DNA of 59,930 nt from Candidatus Zhuqueibacterota bacterium (GCA_016934825.1 JAFGSB010000159.1:1-59930); one strand, 5' to 3'. Counted from the first letter of the stretch, positions 35,430 through 44,587 are shown. The notes: generated from the sequence alone by a model not told the origin. Numbers and translations are program-made.

Positions 35430-35529
35430 CTGTCATTCCGGGTAGCGCAGCGACGAGAAATCTTAAAACCTTTATAGCTACCATCCCCGCAAAGCACATA
35501 AAGATTTCTCCCTACGGTCGAAATGACAG
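35430..35529. repeat. 100-bp inverted-repeat element, copy 2
   Basis: Outer arms CTGTCATTCCG and CGAAATGACAG; inner arms GAGAAATCTT and AAGATTTCTC. It has the same 100-bp length and arm layout as the copy at 6582-6681, while the middle differs. Confidence 0.65.
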
Positions 35530-35614
35530 AATATTTTGTTTTACTTGATCCGCGTTCTACCCGTGCTAATCCGTGGCGAAAAACACAATAAACAGAGCCC
35601 ACCGTCTCGGAAAT

Positions 35615-36673
35615 TCACTTGAATATCCCGATCCCGAAATTACAGTTCCGGCACATCTCGATAGAATCCCGGTTGCGAAGTAATCTTGTACGGAATCCCC
35701 GGTATTTTTTTGCTTCCCAAATTTCGATAAAATTGTTCTCGTTCACATTACCCAGCGCGTGGTCGCCATTCTTGTCAAAACAGCACGGCACCACCAGTCC
35801 GTCCCAGTCCACCAGCGTCGTCAGCCAGGGCCGGGGACACGCTCCTTTGCCCTTTTTCACTTTGAAATCTTTTTCCGTGACCGTATAGCGCCGGTATTTA
35901 TCGTTCACCGGCAGCCATTCCAGCGCCTCCTCAAAAGTCATCACCTGAGTGGTCTTGATCAACAGCCGGTCCACCCCCAGCTCTTTTGTCAGCTTTTTTA
36001 AGGCTGGTATCTCATGCTCGTTATGTTTCATCACCAGGAACTGGACAAACAGGTACGGTGTTTTGCTGTTCAGGTTTTTTTTGGCTTTAACAAGATTACG
36101 GATGCCGTCCAGCACGGTCTGCAGGTTTCCGCCGCGCCGGTAAAACTCGTAGGACTCCTGCGTCACCCCGTCCAGCGAGATGATCATGCTGTCGATACCG
36201 CTTTTTACGGTTTCTTCGGCGGTCTGTTCGTCAAAATAATGCGCGTTGGTGCTGGTGTTGACATATACGCCTTTGGTTTTCGCGTAAGCCACAAACTCGT
36301 TAAACCGCGGATTGAGATACGGCTCACCCTGGGAATACAGTGTGATATAGATGATCCGGTCGGCGACCTCATCCACAACTTTTTTAAAAACGGCAAAATC
36401 CATCTTGCCGCGCGGACGTCTCATCTGGCCGCTGCCGGTGACGCATAACGGGCATTTCAAATTGCATATATTGACGGGTTCGATGTTAAGGATCGGCGGC
36501 ACGCCCCAAACAATGTTTCTCTTTAACAGGGCCGACAGCAAAAATGACAATAATATTTTGGCCGCGTTGAGCAGACGTTTTAACGTCAGCGCTTTCAGCA
36601 CCCGGCTGACGGCCACTTCCCTGCCGATGCCGACATTGAGTTTGTTAAATAAATGGTTTATACTTTTAAACAT
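35615..36673 (-). CDS. Radical SAM protein with SPASM-type C-terminus
   Basis: A 352-residue iron-sulfur enzyme. The radical SAM cluster motif is CNLKCPLC (C-x3-C-x2-C), near residue 73. Conserved blocks are LYSQGEPYLNPRF (SAM-contacting GE), STNAHYF and ISLDG. The C-terminal Cys set, GACPRPW, VPCCFDKNG and EMCRNCNFG, is SPASM-like and should bind auxiliary clusters. Such proteins modify peptides, nucleosides or lipids. There is no precursor peptide gene beside it, so the target is unknown. It is followed on its strand by repeats and preceded by the RloB-like gene. Confidence 0.88.
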   Translation of the reverse strand: MFKSINHLFNKLNVGIGREVAVSRVLKALTLKRLLNAAKILLSFLLSALLKRNIVWGVPPILNIEPVNICNLKCPLCVTGSGQMRRPRGKMDFAVFKKVVDEVADRIIYITLYSQGEPYLNPRFNEFVAYAKTKGVYVNTSTNAHYFDEQTAEETVKSGIDSMIISLDGVTQESYEFYRRGGNLQTVLDGIRNLVKAKKNLNSKTPYLFVQFLVMKHNEHEIPALKKLTKELGVDRLLIKTTQVMTFEEALEWLPVNDKYRRYTVTEKDFKVKKGKGACPRPWLTTLVDWDGLVVPCCFDKNGDHALGNVNENNFIEIWEAKKYRGFRTRLLRNRDSIEMCRNCNFGIGIFK

Positions 36674-36761
36674 AAAAGGATGAATTTATTTTTCAATATT
36701 ATTTCAATGAATTTATTAAAATGTCAGGTGAGATGCAAAAGATAAAAAGCAGGCTGAAAAA

Positions 36762-37352
36762 TTATATTATTTTTTCTACCACTTTATATACGTGAGTGCC
36801 AATATTTTGCGGCCACCTGTCGCCCGGATTTATATCTATTTCTCTGGCTCGAATTAGCGCGTCATGAATATGATTTTTAAAATCTATTATATGTAACCGG
36901 GCGCTATTATATGAACCTAACTGTTGACGCAGGCGGGATTTAAAATCTTGACATGTCAAAAGATTTTGCTCTAATGATGTAAAATGCAAAAAAAGCCATA
37001 CTTCAAAACATGGATTGCTGATTGCCAGTCCATACCCTTTTTGAAAACCAAGCCGGGTTATTTGTGATATTTTTCTTACTCCCCATTTATCAACGTCAAA
37101 CATGATCCACAATTCATCATCCCCTTCCAAATTATATTCTTTGGCAAATTCATCCAGTCTGTCAATTACCCAGTTTGGAGCCGAATGTCCATTGCAGGCA
37201 GGTAAAATTTTAACCTGAACTCGCGAATTCCTGAAAATATCAAAATATTGCTTTTCCGTTTCCTTGCCTTCGGTAGCAATTATGAATAGTTTTGTATCTT
37301 TGAAATGTTTAATCTTCCGGTCAAGAGGTCGTTTTTTTCGTGAAATATTCAA
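36762..37352 (-). CDS. rloB: RloB-like protein (AbiLii-like) of a two-gene defence module
   Basis: A 196-residue protein with the RloB pattern: FIIATEGKETEKQYFDIF (acidic residues 28, 31 and 33), LWIMFDVDKWG (Asp85 and Asp87) and SNPCFEVWLFLHF. The Glu and DxD arrangement resembles a Toprim-like metal-dependent nuclease site, which is inference. RloB-type genes accompany an ATPase gene in RloAB/AbiL phage-resistance modules. It lies 17 bases after the ATPase gene and is certainly in the same transcript. The TTG start is supported by AGGGGGGTG upstream; no ATG is available. Confidence 0.85.
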   Translation of the reverse strand: MNISRKKRPLDRKIKHFKDTKLFIIATEGKETEKQYFDIFRNSRVQVKILPACNGHSAPNWVIDRLDEFAKEYNLEGDDELWIMFDVDKWGVRKISQITRLGFQKGYGLAISNPCFEVWLFLHFTSLEQNLLTCQDFKSRLRQQLGSYNSARLHIIDFKNHIHDALIRAREIDINPGDRWPQNIGTHVYKVVEKII

Positions 37353-37369
37353 AGCACCCCCCTGGAAAT

Positions 37370-38719
37370 TTATTTCAATAATTGTTTGATATTTTCAATG
37401 CCGCTTAAAAAAGGGATGGCACCGAATCGTCCGTTCAGGTAACCTTTTTGATAATTCAGATCTTTACGTTCTTTATACTCGGCCAACGATGTGATGTGCG
37501 ACGAGCCGGTAGCATCTTTTTCTGTAAACCAGATTTCATCTCTGCGAAAAAGTTTCGCGTCCAACAGGTTTGATTCATGAGTAGTAAATACAAGTTGACT
37601 GTTTGGATTTCTTGATTTTAAATATATTTCGACAAACGCCCTTGATAATAACGGATGTAATCGTCTGTCCAGTTCATCAATAAAAATGACTTTGTCATTA
37701 TATATCATATCAACAAGCGCAGGGGCCAAATGAATGAATCGCTTTGTTCCATCGGATTCATCTTCGAATTGAAACTCAATATAATCATCCGAGTTTTTAA
37801 TTTTATGTTTTGTCTTTAATTTTATCAATACCGGATTTCTATTCTCGTCCAATTTAATACAATATTGTATTCCCTCATCCGACATTATGATACCTGAATC
37901 ATCATTTATCACATTAAAAAATTTTTTCCTGATTTCTTCATCCAGTTCCGGAAATTGTTCATTCAGGTTTACGGGCGTTTCAGAAGTTTTAATATTGTCA
38001 ATATCATTACTCATATTTTTCAAAATTTCACATAAAAAATTTAAAAAAGTTTTGTCCTCCCTGGTTCGAACCGGAAGAAATGCGTATTTTGAATCGGCAT
38101 GAATAACTTCGAGTTTATTATTAAACCAGCCATACAAAGGATTAATTTTTTCAATATTTTTTTCTTTGGCTTCGGTTAGAAATAATTGATTTTTTCTTGT
38201 CCCCTTCATAATAAATTCATGAAACTGATAATTTTTTTTTGATGATTTATCGACAAATGAAGGGCCAAACTCGTATTTTGATTTTCCGGCTTCATCGACA
38301 AGTCGTTCAAAATATTTTGCAAATCCTTTTTTGTTTTTTACATACAGCCATTCTTCATGAATCCTGCTTTTATCGAATGAAAAAAAATAATGATAAATTT
38401 TCGAATCGGCATAAATTAAAAATTCAAATTTACTTGGTTTTGCATAACATTCCTTATTTAATTTAAAAAAATTCTGAGGAATGCTCTGATCCGGTTTCAT
38501 ACCGTTAACGATTAAATCCCTGGCAAAATCGAGCGCTTTTACCAGATTGGATTTTCCAGAGGCATTCGCGCCGTACAAAGCGGCTAAACTTAATAAATTT
38601 ACATTTTTATCTGTTTTGATCAAATGAGAATCATGTTCTTTATTGCCGGTGGCAATTAAATCTAAAGTCGTCTCATTTTCAAATGATAAAAAATTTTCAA
38701 ATATAAACTTCAACAACAT
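37370..38719 (-). CDS. rloA: RloA-like ATPase (AbiLi-like) of a two-gene defence module
   Basis: A 449-residue ATPase of the SMC/ABC-like AAA_15/AAA_21 group. N-terminal KFIFENFLSFENETTLDL is followed by Walker A GANASGKS (50-57). A late signature/Walker B region has DGTKRFIHLAPALV and VIFIDELDRRLHP, then TTHESNLLD. Between them is an alpha-helical insertion (about 150-310). In RloAB/AbiL and related ATPase-nuclease systems, the ATPase senses infection and releases its partner. It is the first gene of the pair; the ATG follows AAGGCAT. No reverse transcriptase is nearby, so it is not a retron. Confidence 0.88.
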   Translation of the reverse strand: MLLKFIFENFLSFENETTLDLIATGNKEHDSHLIKTDKNVNLLSLAALYGANASGKSNLVKALDFARDLIVNGMKPDQSIPQNFFKLNKECYAKPSKFEFLIYADSKIYHYFFSFDKSRIHEEWLYVKNKKGFAKYFERLVDEAGKSKYEFGPSFVDKSSKKNYQFHEFIMKGTRKNQLFLTEAKEKNIEKINPLYGWFNNKLEVIHADSKYAFLPVRTREDKTFLNFLCEILKNMSNDIDNIKTSETPVNLNEQFPELDEEIRKKFFNVINDDSGIIMSDEGIQYCIKLDENRNPVLIKLKTKHKIKNSDDYIEFQFEDESDGTKRFIHLAPALVDMIYNDKVIFIDELDRRLHPLLSRAFVEIYLKSRNPNSQLVFTTHESNLLDAKLFRRDEIWFTEKDATGSSHITSLAEYKERKDLNYQKGYLNGRFGAIPFLSGIENIKQLLK

Positions 38720-38820
38720 TATATATGCCTTTATTCAGTGATTTTTTCACAAAATATATATAATAAATTAAAAAATCAAGATATTTTTTCATTATTCTTG
38801 TGATTATTTCACCGAAAAGA

Positions 38821-39582
38821 TCAATCCTTCCGCCTGTTCTGCATAACGCGGGCGTACAAATTATAAGGCAGAAATCTGCTTATCTTTGACAGGATCGAAA
38901 TCCTGAGTGGGAAATATATTTCCGGCTGGCCCTTCTCCAGGCCGCGGATTATCCGGCGCACGGCTTTGTCGGTCGCCATCATGAACGGCATGGTAAAACG
39001 GTTTTTCGCGGTCATTTCCGACACCACAAATCCCGGCGAGATCAGCACACATTTTATGCCGGTCTTCCACAGATCGATGCGCAGGCTTTCGATAAAATTG
39101 GACAGTGCCGCTTTACTGGCGGCATACGGCGCCGATTTCGGCATACCCCGGTACCCGGCCAGACTGGAAACCACCGCGATCGTACCCGTGTTTCTTCTCA
39201 ACATTTCCGTCAGCAGATATTTCACAAAATATACAGCGCCGAAAAAATTGACCTCGAATATCTGCCGGAATTTGTCCATATCTATATCATCGGCCATGAA
39301 TTTCCCGCTCATTCCCGCATTCAGAAACAGGACGTCAATAACCTTACCCTCCCCGGTTATCTGTCGGCATACGGATTCCACCTGCTCTCGCACGCTCACA
39401 TCGCACACATAGAAACGATGATCCTGGTTATCCGGCAGTGATTGTACCAGTTTCCGCAGCCGATCCTCGCGCCGGGCAATCAGCAGCAGCCGGTTGTTTT
39501 TCGCGGCAAGCTGTACGGCCAGTTCTCTGCCGATCCCGGATGACGCGCCGGTTATCAGTACGGTTTTTCCCTCTAATTTCAT
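38821..39582 (-). CDS. Short-chain dehydrogenase/reductase
   Basis: A 253-residue NAD(P)-dependent oxidoreductase. The cofactor loop is LITGASSGIGRELA; AGMSGKF and VSSLAG supply structural and catalytic Ser positions; the catalytic YAASKAA carries Tyr and Lys. The basic IARREDRL after strand 2 suggests NADP. The C-terminal segment (about 230-253) is hydrophobic and basic and may touch the membrane. It is last in the gcvT-comB-ftsK-lolA run, 56 bases after lolA. Substrate unknown. Confidence 0.85.
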   Translation of the reverse strand: MKLEGKTVLITGASSGIGRELAVQLAAKNNRLLLIARREDRLRKLVQSLPDNQDHRFYVCDVSVREQVESVCRQITGEGKVIDVLFLNAGMSGKFMADDIDMDKFRQIFEVNFFGAVYFVKYLLTEMLRRNTGTIAVVSSLAGYRGMPKSAPYAASKAALSNFIESLRIDLWKTGIKCVLISPGFVVSEMTAKNRFTMPFMMATDKAVRRIIRGLEKGQPEIYFPLRISILSKISRFLPYNLYARVMQNRRKD

Positions 39583-39638
39583 AAAAAATTATTTTCCCGG
39601 GCAGGTAATGAGTCACAGGTATATATTTTCAAAACGTA

Positions 39639-40271
39639 TTAACGCAGGTCGACGACTTCATATTGTTCAATATCTTTGATCTTGAAATAATCCGCCGTCA
39701 ACGACACATCGGTGCGGATGTTGTCGACTTTATAATCCGTCGTGTTTTCATTCGCGTCATGCTGAATCACATTGAGAAGGAAATATGATTTTTTATCCAC
39801 CTGTAATTGAACTTCGCGAATGAATTCGTCTTCCGATTTCGCGGTCAATTTTAATAAATAATATTCCTTTTCCTCGGCTTCCAGTACAGCGGTATAATCC
39901 CGGATAAACTTGTCTATGAATTGTTTTAAAAATGGCGCTCCTTCGGAATCCTGGCTGCCGTTATTCACAATCACCTGGTTATTGGTGCGGTTCAAAGTCC
40001 ATAGCGCTTCTCCATCGTTGACGATGACATTGTCCGGGGTTTCGATCTTGAATTTTACACCTTTTTGCACACAAATCGTACCGGAAAGCACATGTTCTTC
40101 CTCCGTCAACTTCCAGATGAACTTTTGTGTAAAATCCGCGCAGATATTGGTATTTTTCTGGTATATATCTTTTACCTGTTTCAGAATCTCGTCGGCGCTT
40201 TTATCGGCCGCGTTCACAATCATAACGGCCAGGAAAAAGACCGCAAAAAAAAGAAAAATGTATTTCCTCAT
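39639..40271 (-). CDS. lolA: Outer-membrane lipoprotein carrier protein LolA
   Basis: A periplasmic chaperone that carries lipoproteins from the inner-membrane Lol transporter to the outer membrane. From the ATG behind AGGGAAA it is 210 residues: signal peptide (about 1-22, ending VNA-AD), then the LolA half-barrel with ADEILKQVKDIYQKNTNICADFTQKF, KGVKFKIETPDNVIVNDGEALW and DYKVDNIRTDVSL. It lies 22 bases after ftsK. An upstream ATG would overlap ftsK and add 16 non-signal residues. Confidence 0.9.
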   Translation of the reverse strand: MRKYIFLFFAVFFLAVMIVNAADKSADEILKQVKDIYQKNTNICADFTQKFIWKLTEEEHVLSGTICVQKGVKFKIETPDNVIVNDGEALWTLNRTNNQVIVNNGSQDSEGAPFLKQFIDKFIRDYTAVLEAEEKEYYLLKLTAKSEDEFIREVQLQVDKKSYFLLNVIQHDANENTTDYKVDNIRTDVSLTADYFKIKDIEQYEVVDLR

Positions 40272-40293
40272 ATAAATATTTCCCTGTTTTAAA

Positions 40294-42696
40294 TTATTCA
40301 AATTCTTCTTCGTCATCACCCAGGCTCAGGGTCTCGAGCTCTTCCGGTGTAACCAGAACTTCCCTGGCCTTGCTGCCTTCAAACGGGCCGACTATCCCGG
40401 CATCTTCCAACTCGTCGATGATCCGGGCCGCCCTCGAATACCCGACCTTCAGCCGCCGCTGTATCAGTGAAACGGAACCCTGCTGATGGCGGACAACCAG
40501 CTTCATGGCCTCTTCAAACAAAGCGTCTCTTTTACCGCTGTCCAGTCCCAGCCGGGCCGCTTCTTCCTCCTCGGAGAAAACCGGCAGCGGCTTTTTATTC
40601 ACCGGGGCCTGGTGACGAACATGTTCTATAATACTTTCAATTTCGTTCAAATTAATATAAGCGTTATGGATACGGATAAGCTCCGGACTGGCCGGCGGCA
40701 GGAACAGCATATCGCCGCGGCCCAGCAGTTTTTCTGCGCCGTTCATATCCAGTATGGTTCGCGAGTCGATCTTTGAAGCAACCTGGAACGCGATCCTTGC
40801 CGGAAAATTTGCTTTAATTACCCCGGTGATCACATCGACTGAGGGACGCTGGGTTGCCAAAATCAAATGAATGCCCACAGCCCGGGACATTTGCGCAAGA
40901 CGCGCTATCGGCTCTTCCACCTCCCTGGACGCGCTGGAAGTCAACATCAGATCGGCTAGCTCGTCAACAATAATGACCATGTAAGGTAACGACACCGGTT
41001 GCTCTTCATTCTCGGGCACATAGATACCTTCTTCGATACGTTGATTGTATTCCTCGATATTTCGGACGCCCGCTCCGGCAAGTAATTCATAACGGCGCTC
41101 CATTTCCTGCTCAATGGATTTAAAAGTGGCTATGGCTGTTTTGGCTGACGTTGCCACTTTTTCCTTTGATCCCTCCACATAACTCAAATGGTGCCGGAAC
41201 AGCTTTGCATAGTTTGACAACTCCAGCCGTTTCGGATCGATCAATACCAGTTGAACCTGGGTCGGGTCGGCTTTATATAAAAAGCTCATAATTATGGTAT
41301 TCAGGCACACGCTTTTCCCGGAACCGGTCGCCCCGGCCACCAGTAAATGGGGCATTTTTGCCAGGTCCGCGACAAACGGCTGACCGGATATTGTTTTGCC
41401 GAAACCGATAGTCAGCGGCGATTCGGCTTCCTGAAATTCTTTTGTCGATAAAATTTCCCGTAAATAAACCACGGCCGGATTCGCATTCGGCAGTTCAACA
41501 CCCACAGCCGCTTTACCCGGGATCGGGGCAACAATTCTGATACGTTTGGCGCGCATGGCCATCGCCAGGTCATCGGCAAGCGATGTAATACGGGCAACTT
41601 TGATCCCGGCGGCCGGCTCGAGTTCATAACGGGTGATCACGGGGCCGGGGTGAATTTCAATGACACGGGCTGATATACCAAAATCTGCCAGCTTGTCCTC
41701 CAGCATCCTGGCATTGGCCTGCAGCAATTCCTCGTCAATAAAATCTTCGTCTTCATCCGGCATATGCAGCAAATCCAGCGGCGGCTTTTCATAAGGTTTT
41801 GTGGTCACGGGTATTTTTTCCGCGTCCAGGTCAAGATCCGACTGCTCATCAGCGGTTTTTTTCTCGACTCCGGGTTTTAATTCCAGGTCAAGCTGTTCCT
41901 TGAGTACACCGATTTTATCCAATTTCTTTTCAGGACGATTATCATTAAATATAGCCGGTTTTGGATGCGGCCGGGTTTCGAATTTATCTTTAAAAGATAC
42001 TTCATCCTCATATTCCGGGGGTTTTGGGCGGACAAGCGCCGGAATTCTCGTCTTCGCTCCCGAAGTTCCTTTAAAAACTGTCCTGCCCAATTGCCGTATT
42101 TTTATGAACAATTTCAATAAAAACGAACTCAGGATGTTATATACCTGCGCAAAACTGAATGTCGTGGCCAGCAAAACAACCATCATAATAATACCGATCA
42201 GAACGACAACAGCGCCGTAATGACCGAAAATCAGTACCAGAAATCGCGCACCCAGTCCCCCGAACCATCCCGAAAACTCGAATACCGGTTTACCGCTAAC
42301 CGTTGAGATCAGTTCATGCAATGCAAAACTAACGGATAACAAATACGCAAATAAAAACGTTAATCCCGTCCAGCGGAACAAGTCGTGGGTACTTTTACCC
42401 AGCAGTCTGTTTATTCCCCACGCGATGATAAAAAACGGGAATATGAATATGGGAAAGCCAATTGTCCATCTGATGAGGAAATCGGAAATATAAACGCCGG
42501 CAATACCCAGCCCGTTCTTTACTGCGGCAAGATTATGGATCTCGCCGGGTTTTTCACCCGGCTCATAGGTAAACAATGCGATCAACACCAGTATGCCCAT
42601 AATAAGCAAAAGCAAACCGATTAACTCTTCCTGCTTGCGATAGACCGGCTCAGGATTTTGGTGGTACCTTTTTCTGTTTTTGTTTATATTTTTCAT
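40294..42696 (-). CDS. ftsK: DNA translocase FtsK
   Basis: An inner-membrane septal DNA pump that clears chromosome ends during division. 800 residues: four N-terminal membrane helices (about 27-190), an acidic/Pro linker (about 215-320) and the RecA-type motor with Walker A VAGATGSGKSVCLN (near 455) and Walker B YMVIIVDELADLM. The DNA-reading gamma domain at the C-terminus (about 735-795) contains SLIQRRLKVGYSRAARIIDELEDAGIVGP in part. Its start overlaps the comB stop by four bases (ATGA). It lies in an unusual neighbourhood with gcvT, comB and lolA. Confidence 0.95.
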   Translation of the reverse strand: MKNINKNRKRYHQNPEPVYRKQEELIGLLLLIMGILVLIALFTYEPGEKPGEIHNLAAVKNGLGIAGVYISDFLIRWTIGFPIFIFPFFIIAWGINRLLGKSTHDLFRWTGLTFLFAYLLSVSFALHELISTVSGKPVFEFSGWFGGLGARFLVLIFGHYGAVVVLIGIIMMVVLLATTFSFAQVYNILSSFLLKLFIKIRQLGRTVFKGTSGAKTRIPALVRPKPPEYEDEVSFKDKFETRPHPKPAIFNDNRPEKKLDKIGVLKEQLDLELKPGVEKKTADEQSDLDLDAEKIPVTTKPYEKPPLDLLHMPDEDEDFIDEELLQANARMLEDKLADFGISARVIEIHPGPVITRYELEPAAGIKVARITSLADDLAMAMRAKRIRIVAPIPGKAAVGVELPNANPAVVYLREILSTKEFQEAESPLTIGFGKTISGQPFVADLAKMPHLLVAGATGSGKSVCLNTIIMSFLYKADPTQVQLVLIDPKRLELSNYAKLFRHHLSYVEGSKEKVATSAKTAIATFKSIEQEMERRYELLAGAGVRNIEEYNQRIEEGIYVPENEEQPVSLPYMVIIVDELADLMLTSSASREVEEPIARLAQMSRAVGIHLILATQRPSVDVITGVIKANFPARIAFQVASKIDSRTILDMNGAEKLLGRGDMLFLPPASPELIRIHNAYINLNEIESIIEHVRHQAPVNKKPLPVFSEEEEAARLGLDSGKRDALFEEAMKLVVRHQQGSVSLIQRRLKVGYSRAARIIDELEDAGIVGPFEGSKAREVLVTPEELETLSLGDDEEEFE

Positions 42697-43439
42697 GAGA
42701 CAAGAAAAGAGTTTATAATCATTCCATTTTCAAAAACCGCACAGGCATTTATAAAATTTAATTTGGAACAAAATTCCAGATCGGGGCCAAACCCGATTTC
42801 TTCAAGATATTGACCGTGCCTGCTGGTACGTAACATGGTCAGTAAATTGTCCCTGTATTCATTAGCCTGTGTTACAATTTCAGAACATTTATTATCCGTT
42901 AAAAATTTATCCGATTTTTTTACCAGCTCATTAATGAACAGCCCGGCGCACACGTTGTCTTCCAGCGACGTTTGACCATTGGTACCGGCGCAAATTATAT
43001 TAATATCTTCATTCAAACAAGCAACCTGGTTAACGGTTGTCTCTAAATTCAGCAATGACAACACGTAAATGACTTTTGCTTCCTGTGCTGCCGTCAGCGC
43101 CGGGGTCCCGTTGGTTGTCGTCAAGATCAGGACTTTGTCCCTGACCACCTCGTTTTGATATTCCGCGGGTGAATTTCCCAGGTCAAATCCGTCAATTTTT
43201 TTGCCGTATCGTTCCCCGCACAAAAGCGGCTTTTGAGCAAAATATTGTTGTCGTAATAATAGTGCCCGTTCAATTTCCGCAACCGGAACGACACCTCTGC
43301 AGCCGTTATGAATTGCGTTAATTATAGTTGACGTCGCACGCAAAACGTCAATTACGACGGCAATCGAACCTTTGAATGAACAAAATTCCGTATCAGCAGG
43401 TTTTTCAAAGATCTTTATACTTTTTTTTTCTTTAAACAT
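42693..43439 (-). CDS. comB: ComB-family 2-phosphosulfolactate phosphatase
   Basis: A magnesium-dependent phosphatase of the ComB family, whose known substrate is 2-phosphosulfolactate in coenzyme M or sulfolactate synthesis. Signature blocks are VVIDVLRATSTI, CGERYGKKIDGFDLGNSP, LTTTNGTPAL and ICAGTNGQTSLEDNVCAG. The start is uncertain. I use the ATG at 43439, which gives a normal N-terminus (KSIKIFEKP). A TTG at 43475, overlapping the gcvT stop (TTGA), would add 12 residues. The 3' end overlaps ftsK by four bases. The biological product in this organism is not known. Confidence 0.85.
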   Translation of the reverse strand: MFKEKKSIKIFEKPADTEFCSFKGSIAVVIDVLRATSTIINAIHNGCRGVVPVAEIERALLLRQQYFAQKPLLCGERYGKKIDGFDLGNSPAEYQNEVVRDKVLILTTTNGTPALTAAQEAKVIYVLSLLNLETTVNQVACLNEDINIICAGTNGQTSLEDNVCAGLFINELVKKSDKFLTDNKCSEIVTQANEYRDNLLTMLRTSRHGQYLEEIGFGPDLEFCSKLNFINACAVFENGMIINSFLVS

Positions 43440-43471
43440 CCGGTAATTAAATTCGTATCGATAATCTGTTA

Positions 43472-44554
43472 TCAATGTTTGTAAAATGGTGTTTTAACAA
43501 CCAATGCGGGTACATTTTTATTGCGGATTTCTATTTCAATTTCGCTGCCGGTGTCCGCGTTTTCTTTTGTTACATATCCCATACCGATTCCTTTTTCAAG
43601 TATGGGCGAAAATGTACCGCTTGTTACATGACCGATCTGCCGGTCGCCTTTTTTAATTTTATAATTATGCCGTGGAAAAGCCCTGTCCTGCAGTTCAAAT
43701 CCGACAAGTTTACGTTCTACACCCTTTTCCTTTACCCTGGAAATCGCGTTATGGCCGATAAAATCACCTTTGTTTAATTTGGTGATCCAGCCCAGGCCGG
43801 CTTCAAGCGGATTTGTAGTGTCGTCAATATCGTTGCCGTACAGGCAATATTTCATTTCCAGGCGCAGTGTGTCGCGGGCGCCCAGCCCGATGGGTTCGAT
43901 ATTAAATTCCTCCCCGGCTTTCATTATTTTTTCCCAAATATTTTCCGAATGTTTTCGGGGAAAACACAATTCAAATCCCGGTTCGCCGGTGTAACCCGTT
44001 TTGGAAACGATCATCTCTACGCCTGCCACCTTCCCCTCACTTAACCAGTAATATTTAATATCTGAAAGGGGGATATCGGTTATTTTTTGCAGGACGGATT
44101 CGGCACGTGGCCCCTGCAGGGCCAATAATGATGTATCGTCGCTTATATTTTCCAATTTGACATTGGGCAAAATATTTTTATTTGCCCACTCCCAGTCTTT
44201 TTGCAGGTTCGCGGCATTGACGACCATAAAATAATAATTGGGAAATTTGTAAACCAGTAAATCATCAACTATTCCCCCATGCTCATAACACATAGCGGAA
44301 TACTGGACCTGGTGGTCTTGTAACTGGCTGACATCGTTAATTGTCAGGTTTTGTAAAAAGACTTCCGCATTAGATCCCCGGACAACAAATTCTCCCATAT
44401 GGGAAACATCAAACAAACCAACGGTTGTTCTCACCCGTTTATGCTCATCAATAATACCTTTGTACTGAATGGGCATATAGTATCCGGCAAACTCCACAAC
44501 CTTTGCATTCAGTTTTTTATGAATTTCATAAAAACCGGTTTTCTTTATATCCAC
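43472..44554 (-). CDS. gcvT: Glycine cleavage system T protein (aminomethyltransferase)
   Basis: Transfers the methylene group from the H-protein-bound intermediate to tetrahydrofolate, releasing ammonia. The start is GTG, five bases after AAAGGAG; an ATG 18 bases upstream lies before that site. 360 residues with EFAGYYMPIQYKGI, LFDVSHMGEF, MVVNAANLQKDWEW, SKTGYTGEPGFELCFP, GLGARDTLRLE and SGTFSPILEKGIGMGYV, all typical. It is first gene of the gcvT-comB-ftsK-lolA run. The partners gcvH and gcvP are not in the window. Confidence 0.95.
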   Translation of the reverse strand: MDIKKTGFYEIHKKLNAKVVEFAGYYMPIQYKGIIDEHKRVRTTVGLFDVSHMGEFVVRGSNAEVFLQNLTINDVSQLQDHQVQYSAMCYEHGGIVDDLLVYKFPNYYFMVVNAANLQKDWEWANKNILPNVKLENISDDTSLLALQGPRAESVLQKITDIPLSDIKYYWLSEGKVAGVEMIVSKTGYTGEPGFELCFPRKHSENIWEKIMKAGEEFNIEPIGLGARDTLRLEMKYCLYGNDIDDTTNPLEAGLGWITKLNKGDFIGHNAISRVKEKGVERKLVGFELQDRAFPRHNYKIKKGDRQIGHVTSGTFSPILEKGIGMGYVTKENADTGSEIEIEIRNKNVPALVVKTPFYKH

Positions 44555-44587
44555 AGCCGCTCCTTTCAGCATGTAGTACATTTTTAG

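Larger units (their letters stand above)
35256..35614. other. Repeat-packed intergenic region between hicA and the radical SAM gene
   Basis: A dispersed repeat copy (35310-35382), a single CACGCCCCGGGGTG arm (35392-35406), a full 100-bp inverted-repeat element (35430-35529) and ATCCGCGTTCTACCCG (35549-35590). A 63-codon open frame at 35411-35602 is repeat sequence, not a gene. Confidence 0.55.

Noticed and set aside
35411-35602. 63-codon minus-strand open frame
   Set aside because: Lies across the 100-bp inverted-repeat element; the peptide is a translation of repeat DNA.
36762-38719. Retron or PARIS-type system
   Set aside because: There is an ATPase and a Toprim-like partner but no reverse transcriptase or msr/msd-like RNA, and the partner looks like RloB rather than the DUF4435 type.
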